Of a stretch of 7,328 bases of DNA, positions 1 through 6,487 are shown one piece after another; positions within the stretch are counted from its first letter, which is position 1, and each line of letters opens with the position of its first letter. Below the pieces are notes generated by a model, which had not been told where the DNA came from, did no database searches, and was given only the letters and a program-made list of their open reading frames with translations. A program made the translations under genes and the position numbers. The stretch is from Lentisphaerota bacterium (lineage in GTDB: Bacteria > Verrucomicrobiota > Lentisphaeria > Oligosphaerales > JAFGRS01): assembly GCA_012514865.1 (NCBI GenBank), contig JAAYZO010000335.1, positions 1-7,328 on the forward strand, in the 5' to 3' direction.

Positions 1-190
1 ACGGACCCGCACGGACGGACACGGACGGGCCTTGCCGGCTCCGGCGCTGGGCGTTCCCGCGCCCCGTGCCTCAGTGGCCCGGGCCGCGAGGACGCGGCCC
101 GGGGACTCGGGACACGGACGGACACGGACCTGCACGGACGGACACGGACGGGCCTTGCCGGCTCCGGCGCTGGGCGTTCCCGCGCCCCGT
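1..190. repeat. 67-bp direct repeat, two copies, period 123 bp, with GGAC-rich short repeats
   Basis: Copy 1 (1-67) and copy 2 (124-190) match at 66 of 67 positions; the only difference is C at 8 versus T at 131. The last 59 bp (9-67 and 132-190) are identical. Each copy starts in a GGAC-rich tract and ends with GCGCCCCGT. The 16-mer ACGGACGGACACGGAC occurs three times (11-26, 114-129, 134-149). Further copies may lie left of the window, since copy 1 begins at its first base. The tract lies beyond the 3' end of the leftward operon and has no convincing gene; the open frame across it on the + strand is a high-GC artefact running antisense to mtaB. Origin and function are unknown; an intergenic repeat family or a tandem duplication are both possible. 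Confidence 0.85.
78..103. repeat. Perfect 11-bp inverted repeat with 4-nt loop
   Basis: Arms CCCGGGCCGCG (78-88) and CGCGGCCCGGG (93-103) are exact reverse complements separated by AGGA. The hairpin sits in the unique spacer between the two direct-repeat copies. It has no T-tract on either strand, so a classical intrinsic terminator is unlikely. It could be a transcript-end structure or part of a repeat element. Confidence 0.7.
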
Positions 191-215
191 TGTCCCCGTT
201 GTCCCTCGTGTCCCC
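191..215. repeat. Short degenerate GTCCC repeats
   Basis: Directly after the second 67-bp copy come three imperfect 9-10 bp units (TGTCCCCGT, TGTCCCTCGT, GTCCCC). They are roughly inverted relative to the GGGGACTCGGGACACGG stretch at 101-117, so a larger imperfect fold is possible. No coding signal is seen here. Confidence 0.5.
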
Positions 216-230
216 ATCCGGGGTTCTGCG

Positions 231-253
231 GCCCGGCCGGCGGGCGGCCGGGC
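231..253 (-). terminator. GC-rich hairpin after mtaB, candidate operon terminator
   Basis: Arms GCCCGGCCG (231-239) and CGGCCGGGC (245-253) form a perfect 9-bp stem with a 5-nt loop, starting 3 nt past the mtaB stop codon. On the minus strand it is not followed by a U-run, so it is not a textbook intrinsic terminator. Its position at the end of a five-gene operon makes a termination or 3'-end-stabilising role plausible. Confidence 0.4.
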
Positions 254-256
254 GGT

Positions 257-1603
257 TCAGGTTGTGGCGTTGTCGAGGTGGCCTTGGAGGGCCTTGCCGT
301 CGGGGTCGAGGGCGTCGATGCGGACGCCGACGATGCGATTGGCGTCGAGGCGGTCGCCGTCCTGGATTCTGACGCGGATGTAGTTCTCGGACCAGCCCTG
401 CCAGCGTCCGTCGGCGGCGCGGCTTTCGGTGAGCACGCCGAGTCGCTGTCCGATCTGGGCCTGGGCGAAGGCGGCGGCCTTGGCGCGGCCGAGGCGGGCC
501 ATGGCGGCAGCGCGTTCGGCGGCGGCGGTGCCGGGGACCTGATGGGGGAAGGTGGCGGCGGGAGTGCCCTGTCGTGCCGAGTAGGTGAAGACGTGCAGGT
601 GGGTCAGGGGCAGTCGCCGCACCGCCTCGCTGCAGGCCACGAAGTGCCTCTCGGTCTCGCCGGGGAAGCCGACGATGATATCCGAGCCGAGGCCGAGGCC
701 GGGTGCCGCGCGGACCGCGCTCCAGGCGAGGTCTTCGAACTCGGCGAGGGTGTAGCGCCGGTTCATGGCCTTGAGGATGGCGTCGTCGCCGTACTGCATG
801 GGGAGGTGGAGGAACCGGCACAGTCGCGGCTCGGCCGCGAGGAGTTCGATGACGCGGGGCAGTGCCGGCCCGGGCTCGGTCGAGCCGAGGCGCAGTCGGA
901 AGGCAGGGTCGAGGTCGAGGACGGCGCGGGCGAGGTCCGCGAGGTCACGGCCGCGGTCGCGGTAGGTGGCGATATTGACGCCGGTGAGGACGATCTCGCG
1001 GTGGCCGCGTTCGAGGAGCGCGGCGGCTTCGCGGAGGCAGTCGTCCCAGCGTCGTGAGCGTGCCGCGCCGCGGAGGGTCGGGACGATGCAGTAGCTGCAG
1101 TGGAAGTCGCAGCCCTCCTGGATCTTGAGGGCGGCGCGGGTGCGTTCGTGGAAGAGTCCGGCGCCGGCTTCTTCGAAGGCCTCCGGGGCGCTGTCGCGCG
1201 GCGGCGTGTGGCCGGTCAGGAGGCGCGGCTGGTCGGGCCGGCGGCCATCGGCGGGGAGGGCCTCGCCGAGGCGGTTCTTCACGACATTGCCGACGACGAG
1301 GTCGGCGCCATCCTCGGCAGCCCAGGTGGCGGGGTCGATCTCGGCGGCGCAGCCGACCAGGGCCAGGACGGCCTCCGGCCAGCGCCGGCGGGCGGCATGG
1401 AGGGCCTTGCGGGTCTTGGCGACCGCCTCGGCGGTGACGCCGCAACTGTTGATGACGCGCACCTCGGCCGGCGCCGACCACGGCACGAGGGCGTAGCCAT
1501 GGCGGGCGAGGTCATCGGCGATGAGGGCGCTCTCGGTCTGATTGAGGCGACAGCCGAGGGTGAGGATAGCGGCGCGGCGGGCGCTGGTGTCTCCGGGTGT
1601 CAT
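257..1603 (-). CDS. mtaB: MtaB-type tRNA (N6-threonylcarbamoyladenosine-37) methylthiotransferase
   Basis: A 448-aa radical-SAM methylthiotransferase. The MtaB (YqeV) family adds a methylthio group to t6A37 in ANN-decoding tRNAs, using two 4Fe-4S clusters. The N-terminal UPF0004 domain begins with TLGCRLNQTES and supplies three cluster cysteines (C18, C54 in NSCGV, C85 in VGCA). The radical-SAM domain has the CxxxCxxC motif at C165, C169 and C172, followed by the typical RGxxRSR-like stretch, HLPMQYGDDAILKAMNRRYT and DIIVGFPGETE. HVFTYSARQGTPA followed by FPHQVP favours MtaB over MiaB or RimO. A TRAM domain lies at about 382-441. The start is set by the family N-terminus and by the ATGA overlap with the kinase stop; the frame stays open upstream, but that extension is antisense-like, low-complexity sequence. 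The Shine-Dalgarno is weak (GGAA, 5 nt upstream), which fits translational coupling. Last gene of the dnaN operon. Confidence 0.9.
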   Translation of the reverse strand: MTPGDTSARRAAILTLGCRLNQTESALIADDLARHGYALVPWSAPAEVRVINSCGVTAEAVAKTRKALHAARRRWPEAVLALVGCAAEIDPATWAAEDGADLVVGNVVKNRLGEALPADGRRPDQPRLLTGHTPPRDSAPEAFEEAGAGLFHERTRAALKIQEGCDFHCSYCIVPTLRGAARSRRWDDCLREAAALLERGHREIVLTGVNIATYRDRGRDLADLARAVLDLDPAFRLRLGSTEPGPALPRVIELLAAEPRLCRFLHLPMQYGDDAILKAMNRRYTLAEFEDLAWSAVRAAPGLGLGSDIIVGFPGETERHFVACSEAVRRLPLTHLHVFTYSARQGTPAATFPHQVPGTAAAERAAAMARLGRAKAAAFAQAQIGQRLGVLTESRAADGRWQGWSENYIRVRIQDGDRLDANRIVGVRIDALDPDGKALQGHLDNATT

Positions 1604-3000
1604 GCCTGTTCCAGCCAGCGTCGGTAGCGCCGGTCGAGGGTAGCCTGTCGGCGCGGGTCGGGTGGGAAGGCGGTCCGGCGGGCGGTCGCGGGCGGCCCGA
1701 GTCGGGCGCCGGTGGCCATGGCGGCGGCGCCGAGGAGGGCATCGCCGCGGCCCTGGGTCAGTGGCGTCCCGAGCACATCGGCCAGGATGCCGAGCCAGAC
1801 GGCGCTGCGGCTGCCGCCGCCGAGGGCGGCGATCTCGTCGGCCTGTCCGCCGGCCTGCAGGGTGACCTCGATCAGACGCCGCAGAGCGAAGCCGATGCCC
1901 TCGAGGACGGCGTAGGCGCGCAGGGCGGCCTCCGTCGACTCGCCCGACCACGCCGCCGGGCCGCGCAGGCGCTGCGGCCAGAACAGCGGCGCCGCGTCCT
2001 GCCGGGCGGCGTCGATGACGCCCTGGGCGGCGCGGTCGAAGGCCTCCGGCGGCTCGCCGGGGAGGATCTGCTGGCGGGCCCAGTCGAGGGCCTGGCAACC
2101 TTCGTCGATGGTGCTCAGCTCGTAGAACGACCCGCCGGGATACGGCCCCCAGCAGGCGCCGGCGTGGTACGGCCCCGGGGTGCGGCCGGTGTGGCGGTAG
2201 ACGACCAGGGCGGTCCCGAGAGTCACGACCATGCCGCCGCGCTCGCAGGCATTGCCGAAGGCGCCGGCGGTCTGGTCATTGCCGGCGAAGGTCACCCGCA
2301 GGCGAGTGCGGAAGGCCGCGTCGGCCGGTGCTGCCGTGGCATGGACGGCCGTGCCGACGTCGACCAGTCGGGGCATCTGTTCCAGGGCGAAGCCGGCGGC
2401 CGCGATGGCCTCGAGCCACCAGGTGCCGCGGGCCAGCGAGCAGGCGCCGCCCATGGCGGCGAGGTTGAGGTCGGTGGTGTTGGGTACGCCGAGGCGCATG
2501 GCGATGAAGCCGGGGAGCATGGCCATGGCGGCGGCCTGGCGGACGCGCGCCGGGTCGTGGTCGGCGAGCCAGCGCATCTTGCAGAGCTGGAGCTGTGGGA
2601 TGGGCGGCGCGAAGCTGCAGTGCGTGTGGAAGGCGTCGCCGAGGCGCGCCGTCAGGGCGGCGGTGGCGTCGTCGGCACGGCGGTCGAGCCAGCTATAGAA
2701 CGGCGTCAGCGGCTGCCCGGCGGCATCGACGAGGGCGAAGGTCTGCGCCTGGCTGTCGAGGGCGACGTCGGTGATATCGCCGGGGGCGACGCCGGCGGTC
2801 TGGCAGGCCTCTCGGGCGACCTGGCGGAAGCCGTGCCAGAGGTCCTCGGCGGGGAGTTCGACTTCGGGGCCCTGGTCGCGGCTGTAGCGCACCGGCACCG
2901 CGGCTTCGGCGAGGCGGTTGAGAGCGGCGTCGAAGAGGGCGCCCTTGAGGTTGGTCGAGCCGCAGTCCACGGCCAGGATCAGGGGTGAGGGAACGGCCAT
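1600..3000 (-). CDS. FGGY-family carbohydrate kinase (xylulokinase-like, substrate uncertain)
   Basis: A 466-aa cytoplasmic sugar kinase of the FGGY family, which transfers phosphate from ATP to a sugar or polyol. The first ribonuclease-H-like domain opens with LAVDCGSTNLKGALFD (phosphate-binding loop, D12). The sugar-binding region has DSQAQTF (82-88) and WLDRRADD (104-111). The second domain has AGNDQTAG (239-246), in which D242 is the expected catalytic base, then VTLGTA (259-264) and the adenosine-binding GGGSRSAVWLGILADVLGTP (394-413). It is slightly shorter than typical xylulokinases (about 480-500 aa). DSQAQ replaces the DGQMH-type motif of classic xylulokinases, so xylulose should not be assumed. 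A strong Shine-Dalgarno (AAGGAG, 3010-3015) precedes the ATG by 9 nt and lies just inside the end of the transporter gene, 6 nt upstream. The 3' end overlaps mtaB by 4 nt. The upstream transporter could supply its substrate, which is inference only. Confidence 0.88.
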   Translation of the reverse strand: MAVPSPLILAVDCGSTNLKGALFDAALNRLAEAAVPVRYSRDQGPEVELPAEDLWHGFRQVAREACQTAGVAPGDITDVALDSQAQTFALVDAAGQPLTPFYSWLDRRADDATAALTARLGDAFHTHCSFAPPIPQLQLCKMRWLADHDPARVRQAAAMAMLPGFIAMRLGVPNTTDLNLAAMGGACSLARGTWWLEAIAAAGFALEQMPRLVDVGTAVHATAAPADAAFRTRLRVTFAGNDQTAGAFGNACERGGMVVTLGTALVVYRHTGRTPGPYHAGACWGPYPGGSFYELSTIDEGCQALDWARQQILPGEPPEAFDRAAQGVIDAARQDAAPLFWPQRLRGPAAWSGESTEAALRAYAVLEGIGFALRRLIEVTLQAGGQADEIAALGGGSRSAVWLGILADVLGTPLTQGRGDALLGAAAMATGARLGPPATARRTAFPPDPRRQATLDRRYRRWLEQA

Positions 3001-3006
3001 GGTGCG

Positions 3007-3939
3007 TCACTCCTTCGCCGGGGCCCGCACGACACGGCCGCTGAGCAGGGCCAGGATCAGCCCGACCAGGACCAGGGCGGTGCCGCCGATGGTGTAGGCG
3101 TTGAGGCGTTCATGACGGATGACCACGGCCAGGACCGTGGCCAGGACCGGCTTCAGGAAGAACGACACCGAGGCGCGGTAGGCTGAGGTCCGTGCCAGGC
3201 CGTAGTAGTAGAGGCCATAGCCGGCGGCGGTGCCGCCGAGGACCAGGTAGGTGACCGGCCAGATGGCCTTGACCAGTTCGGGGCCGATGGGGACCTGGCT
3301 GTGCCAAAGGCCGAAGGGCAGCACCATCAGGCTACCGAAGAGTGCCGAGCCGCCCATGGTCACCATCGGGCCGTAGCGCGGGATGATGCGCCGCGAGATG
3401 CAGACGCTGCAGGCGAAGAGCGCCGCCGAGGCCAGCATCACCAGGAGGCCCTTGATCGAGTCGCTCTCCGGGCGGCCGGACTCGAAGGCGAAACAGAGCA
3501 CGCCGCTGCCGCCGAGGAGGACGGCGAGGGCCTTGCGCCAGGTCAGGGTCTCGCGGTTGATCAGCGGCGCCAGCAGGGCCACGAACACCGGGTTGGCGCT
3601 GAAGACCACGGCCGACGAGGAGGCATTCCGGAAGGCGAGGATGGCGACGTGGAAGAGGGTGATGCTGAGGGCGACGCCGACGAAGCCGTTGAGGGCCAGG
3701 ATGCCGGCATCGTCCGGGCGCAGTCGCAGGCCGCGGCGCCAGGCCGCCGGCAGGCCGATGGCCAGGAGGCAGAGGCCGGTCACGAAGAAGCGCAGGAAGA
3801 CGAGGAAGTACGGATCGATGGTGGCGTTGCAGGTGACCTGGATCGCCTTGCTGGCAATCTCCACGGTGCTGAACAGCACGATGGCACCCAGGAGGGCTGC
3901 CGAGCCGGTCCACGCTGCCGAGTCGCTGGACTGAGTCAT
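3007..3939 (-). CDS. EamA/DMT-family inner-membrane transporter
   Basis: A 310-aa protein with about ten hydrophobic helices (near residues 12-30, 43-64, 80-101, 107-127, 136-153, 163-182, 194-211, 226-247, 256-274 and 284-300). They form two EamA repeats of five helices each, the layout of the drug/metabolite transporter superfamily. Family-like marks include FSTVEIASK in helix 1, SSSAVVFSANPVFVALLAPL in helix 4, the NRETLTWRK loop, and the corresponding second-repeat stretch with SVSFFLKPVLATVLAVV and HERLN. Family members export or import amino acids, nucleosides, sugars or drugs; the substrate here cannot be told. The ATG at 3939 was chosen because it overlaps the recF stop (ATGA) and has GGAGAGGT (3949-3956) 9 nt upstream. 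A longer frame from 4008 would add 23 non-hydrophobic residues inside recF. The next gene, the FGGY kinase, starts 6 nt after the stop. Confidence 0.88.
   Translation of the reverse strand: MTQSSDSAAWTGSAALLGAIVLFSTVEIASKAIQVTCNATIDPYFLVFLRFFVTGLCLLAIGLPAAWRRGLRLRPDDAGILALNGFVGVALSITLFHVAILAFRNASSSAVVFSANPVFVALLAPLINRETLTWRKALAVLLGGSGVLCFAFESGRPESDSIKGLLVMLASAALFACSVCISRRIIPRYGPMVTMGGSALFGSLMVLPFGLWHSQVPIGPELVKAIWPVTYLVLGGTAAGYGLYYYGLARTSAYRASVSFFLKPVLATVLAVVIRHERLNAYTIGGTALVLVGLILALLSGRVVRAPAKE
3010..3015 (-). promoter_or_regulatory. Shine-Dalgarno for the FGGY kinase
   Basis: AAGGAG on the minus strand lies 9 nt before ATG 3000 and within the last codons of the transporter gene. It is the strongest ribosome site in the operon and supports efficient independent initiation of the kinase. 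Confidence 0.7.
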
Positions 3940-5057
3940 AGGGGGGTGACCTCTCCACGGCGGACGCTGTAGGTGGCTGCCGCCAGGGCGGTCAGTTCCT
4001 TGGGACATTCGGTCGCTGTCATGACAATCTGATCGGCCTGGCCGACGGCTGTCAGGAAGGCCTGCCGGCGCACCGCATCGAGTTCGCCGAGGACGTCATC
4101 GACCAGGGCGACGACGGCGCGACGGCTGCCGACGCCGCGACGGGCCCGCGCCAAGGCCGCCAGGCGCAGCGCCAGGCAGGCCATGCGGCACTCGCCCTCG
4201 GAGCCATAGGCCGAGAGGGCCCGGCTCCCGAGGCCGATCGCCAGGTCGGCCCGGTGCGGCCCGACGGAGGTATGCCCGTCACGCTGGTCGCGTTCCCGTG
4301 AGCGCCGCAGCGCCTGCGACAGGCTCTCGGTCACGCCCTCGTCACCCCGGGACGCCGCCTCACGGGTGACGCCCGGGCAGGTGTAGCTCAGCGAGAAGGC
4401 CTCGTCCTGGCTGTCCAGCAGCGCTGTCGAGAGCGCCGTCAGTTCGACCTCGAGGTCGGCGAGGTACTCTCGCCGGGCAATCTCGATGCGGGTGCCATGC
4501 CGGACGATCTGTTCGTCGTAGGCCTCCAGGACCCCGCCCGGGTACTGCTCCGGCCGGCGCAGGATCATATTCCTGGCGCTGACCGCGCTGCGGTAGCTCT
4601 GCAGGTCGGCGAGGTACTGTCCGCGGCCCTGGCTGATACTGACATCGATGAATCGCCGCCGGACGGCCGCCGCGCCCTTCACGAGTTCGAGGTCCTCCGG
4701 CACCAGGGGCACACAGAGGAAGCTGTTGATGAAGGCGCTGGCGCGTTCCACCGCTTTGCCATCGACCTGGAGGACGCGCCGGTCGCTCTGGCTGATGGCG
4801 AGATTGAGGCGCGGGCCGCCGTCGTCGCCGCTGATCTCGCCGCGAAGGGCGAATCCGGGGCTACCCCAGGCACGCAGTTCGGCGGCAGTCTGGGTGCGGA
4901 ACGAACGCAACAGGCCGAGGTAGCCGATGGCCTCCAGGATGTTGCTCTTGCCCTGGCCGTTGCGGCCGACCAGGAGGGTCATACCGGCGCCAAACGACAG
5001 ATCGAGCTGGCGCAGGTTCCGGAAGTCCCAGGCCTGCAGCCGCGACAGAGTGCCCAT
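3936..5057 (-). CDS. recF: DNA replication and repair protein RecF
   Basis: A 373-aa SMC/ABC-like ATPase. With RecO and RecR, RecF helps load RecA at single-strand gaps and stalled forks. The N-terminus LQAWDFRNLRQLDLSF followed by Walker A GRNGQGKSN (31-39, K37) is diagnostic, as are the following NILEAIGYLGLLRSFR, the VPEDLELVKGAAAVRRRFID block (119-138) and SVGPHRADL (264-272). The ABC signature is at about 285-300 (SEGE at 286-289, then LALRLA). Walker B and D-loop are at VDDVLGELD (319-327). The signature reads SEGE where many RecFs have SQGQ, and GKS replaces the commoner GKT. Length is normal for the family. The gene lies 26 nt after dnaN, a widely conserved pairing; its Shine-Dalgarno is weak. 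Its stop overlaps the transporter start by 4 nt. Confidence 0.95.
   Translation of the reverse strand: MGTLSRLQAWDFRNLRQLDLSFGAGMTLLVGRNGQGKSNILEAIGYLGLLRSFRTQTAAELRAWGSPGFALRGEISGDDGGPRLNLAISQSDRRVLQVDGKAVERASAFINSFLCVPLVPEDLELVKGAAAVRRRFIDVSISQGRGQYLADLQSYRSAVSARNMILRRPEQYPGGVLEAYDEQIVRHGTRIEIARREYLADLEVELTALSTALLDSQDEAFSLSYTCPGVTREAASRGDEGVTESLSQALRRSRERDQRDGHTSVGPHRADLAIGLGSRALSAYGSEGECRMACLALRLAALARARRGVGSRRAVVALVDDVLGELDAVRRQAFLTAVGQADQIVMTATECPKELTALAAATYSVRRGEVTPL
3949..3956 (-). promoter_or_regulatory. Shine-Dalgarno for the EamA gene
   Basis: GGAGAGGT on the minus strand lies 9 nt before ATG 3939, inside the recF coding end. It decides the transporter start in favour of 3939 over the longer open frame beginning at 4008. 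Confidence 0.6.
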
Positions 5058-5083
5058 GGGTCGTGGCCTGCGTTGTTGCGACG

Positions 5084-6175
5084 TCAGGTCCGCATGGGCA
5101 TGACGACGTAGAGGAAGCCCTCGTCACCCGACAGGGCCACGGGGCTGAACTCGTCGTTGAACTGCATGATCACCTGGTCGCACTCGAGCTGCTTGACCGG
5201 CTCCGTGAAGAACACCGGGTTGAACGCGATGGCCAGGGGATCGCCTTCGTACGAGACCTCGATCGGCTCCTTGGCCTCACCGACTTCGGGGCTCGTCGCC
5301 GAAACCACCATCTCGGCCGACGACAGGTTCATCCGCACCGCACCGCTGGTCTCGCTGACCACCATGCCGACACGGTTCAGGGCCTCCGCCAGGGGCAGCC
5401 GCGGCATCGCCACCGAGTGCGCAAAGGCGGCGGGGACCACCTGACGGTAGTTCGGATAGCTGCCCTCGACCAGCTTCGTCTCCAGACGCGTCGTGCCGAA
5501 TTCGAAGGCGGCCTTCGACTCGCTCAGGCGAATCGTCACATCGCCCTCGCCCTCGAGCATCCGCGACAGCTCGGCGACGCCCTTGGCCGGCAGGATGACA
5601 TCGCCATCCGGGATGCCCTCGCCATTGAGGTGGCGTTCGACCAGGGCGAGGCGGCGGCCGTCGGTGGCGGCAACCGTCATCAGGCCCTGCCGCACGCTCA
5701 GCAGAATACCACTGAGGACATGGCGCGTTTCGTCGGCGCTGGTGCAGTACGAGACCTTGCCGAGCGAACGCCGCAGCTCACTGCCGGGCATGGAGAAGGA
5801 CCAGTCCTCGACGAAGTCGCTGTCCCGCGGGTACTCCTTGGGGTCAAGCCCGAGGATGCGGAAGAACGCCTTCTTGCACGAGACGCTCGTATTCTGGGTC
5901 TCGTCGGTGTGGAGCTGCACGTCGCCGTTGGGCAGGGCTCCGACGATCTGCACGATCTTGCGGGCCGGCAACGTCGCACAGCCTGCCTCCTCCACCACCG
6001 CCGGGATGGTCGTACGAATCGACATCTCCATGTCCGTTCCGGAGAGGTGCAGGAAGCCCTCCTCCGTCTCGGCCAGGATCGTCGTCAGAACCGGCACCGG
6101 CGTGCGTACATTCACTACATTGGCCACCAGCCTCAGTGCATTGAGGAGCTGGTCGCGTGCAACCGTGATCTTCAT
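5084..6175 (-). CDS. dnaN: DNA polymerase III subunit beta (sliding clamp)
   Basis: A 363-aa beta clamp, the ring-shaped homodimer that tethers DNA polymerase III to DNA. Three repeated clamp domains fit the length (about 1-120, 121-250, 251-363). Family marks are the N-terminus MKITVARDQLLNAL, the ATDGRRLA block (170-177, TDGHRLA in many clamps), LVEGSYPNYRQVVP (235-248), AFNPVFF (317-323) and the C-terminal VVMPMRT, which corresponds to the usual MPMR-hydrophobic end. The last residue is Thr where Leu, Val or Ile is common. The start at 6175 was chosen because the family begins at MKI; a start at 6214 would add 13 residues (MAAQRPP...) not expected in clamps. AGGGGA (6186-6191) lies 10 nt upstream. 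First gene of the leftward operon, next to a DnaA-box cluster, so control by DnaA is likely. Confidence 0.96.
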   Translation of the reverse strand: MKITVARDQLLNALRLVANVVNVRTPVPVLTTILAETEEGFLHLSGTDMEMSIRTTIPAVVEEAGCATLPARKIVQIVGALPNGDVQLHTDETQNTSVSCKKAFFRILGLDPKEYPRDSDFVEDWSFSMPGSELRRSLGKVSYCTSADETRHVLSGILLSVRQGLMTVAATDGRRLALVERHLNGEGIPDGDVILPAKGVAELSRMLEGEGDVTIRLSESKAAFEFGTTRLETKLVEGSYPNYRQVVPAAFAHSVAMPRLPLAEALNRVGMVVSETSGAVRMNLSSAEMVVSATSPEVGEAKEPIEVSYEGDPLAIAFNPVFFTEPVKQLECDQVIMQFNDEFSPVALSGDEGFLYVVMPMRT

Positions 6176-6245
6176 GGTCCGGGAGTCCCCTGCTGGCGGC
6201 CGCTGCGCAGCCACTGCTTTCTCTATATAGAAGGATTAAAGAAGT

Positions 6246-6273
6246 ACTATCATTAGGGCTGTTGGCAAGTCAA
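6246..6273 (-). promoter_or_regulatory. Candidate dnaN promoter
   Basis: On the minus strand, TTGACT (6268-6273, five of six matches to the -35 consensus) is followed after 16 bp by GATAGT (6246-6251, four of six to the -10). It lies about 70 bp upstream of the dnaN start in the most A+T-rich part of the intergenic region. A second -10-like element, TATATA (6223-6228 region), is closer to dnaN but lacks a good -35. Confidence 0.4.
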
Positions 6274-6359
6274 GCAGAAGCACGTAAGTCGTTTTGGCTG
6301 TATATCATAGCCCTATGCATGAGCCTCTTGAAAAGGTGTGTACAACCTGTGCCTGTCGC

Positions 6360-6379
6360 AGTGGATAACCTTATCCCCA
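6360..6379. promoter_or_regulatory. Pair of divergent DnaA boxes, one mismatch each
   Basis: AGTGGATAA (6360-6368) is a minus-strand box reading TTATCCACT. TTATCCCCA (6371-6379) is a plus-strand box. They face opposite ways across a CC spacer and form a near palindrome, GTGGATAA-CC-TTATCCCC. Confidence 0.7.
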
Positions 6380-6381
6380 GT

Positions 6382-6390
6382 CTATCCACG
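6382..6390 (+). promoter_or_regulatory. Weak DnaA box
   Basis: CTATCCACG has two mismatches to TTATCCACA (first and last base). It lies 3 bp after the preceding box in the same orientation. A further two-mismatch minus-strand candidate, TGTGTACAA, is at 6337-6345. Confidence 0.45.
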
Positions 6391-6416
6391 GGGTTATCGC
6401 CGTGCTATTGTCAGGC

Positions 6417-6425
6417 TTATCCACA
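6417..6425 (+). promoter_or_regulatory. DnaA box, perfect consensus
   Basis: TTATCCACA matches the standard bacterial DnaA box at all nine positions. It is the rightmost box of the cluster, 62 bp before the SIS gene start. Confidence 0.85.
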
Positions 6426-6487
6426 GGGAAGGCAGGTCCCATCCGACCTCGTCATGGCTGGCACGGACCGGCCTGGGCTCTTAGGGT

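Larger units (their letters stand above)
6221..6425. other. Putative chromosomal replication origin (oriC) or DnaA-control region
   Basis: The 312-bp gap between the divergent dnaN and SIS genes has no gene. A hand count gives about 58% A+T for 6221-6340 and 22 of 30 A+T for 6221-6250, in a window that is otherwise roughly 30% A+T. A DnaA-box cluster lies at 6337-6425. An A+T-rich tract beside clustered DnaA boxes next to dnaN-recF is the usual bacterial oriC layout. A short dyad, CATAG-CC-CTATG (6306-6317), lies between the A+T-rich tract and the boxes. dnaA is absent from the window, so the region could instead be only an autoregulated dnaN promoter. Confidence 0.6.

Noticed and set aside
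1..215. CRISPR array
   Set aside because: Only two long copies with a 123-bp period and internal short repeats; no regular repeats of about 30 bp with unique spacers, and no cas genes.
32..1057. Long + strand open frame (341 codons)
   Set aside because: Low-complexity Gly/Ala/Glu-rich translation, antisense to the clearly conserved mtaB, and its 5' part covers the direct repeat. High-GC artefact.
1604..2098. 165-codon N-terminal extension of MtaB
   Set aside because: It overlaps the kinase out of frame, is Arg/Pro-rich, and MtaB proteins begin close to the TLGC motif. The ATGA overlap start at 1603 fits.
1597..2988. Long + strand open frame (463 codons) opposite the FGGY kinase
   Set aside because: Almost exactly antisense to a gene with clear FGGY motifs; the translation is compositionally biased and has no recognisable domain.
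3940..4008. 23-residue N-terminal extension of the EamA transporter
   Set aside because: It lies inside recF, is not hydrophobic, and a good Shine-Dalgarno precedes the ATG at 3939.
6176..6214. 13-residue N-terminal extension of DnaN
   Set aside because: Beta clamps normally start at the MKI-like sequence; the extension has no family support.
6285..6308. Promoter for the SIS gene with -10 TATCAT (6303-6308)
   Set aside because: The -10 matches five of six, but there is no acceptable -35 at 16-18 bp, so I did not annotate it.
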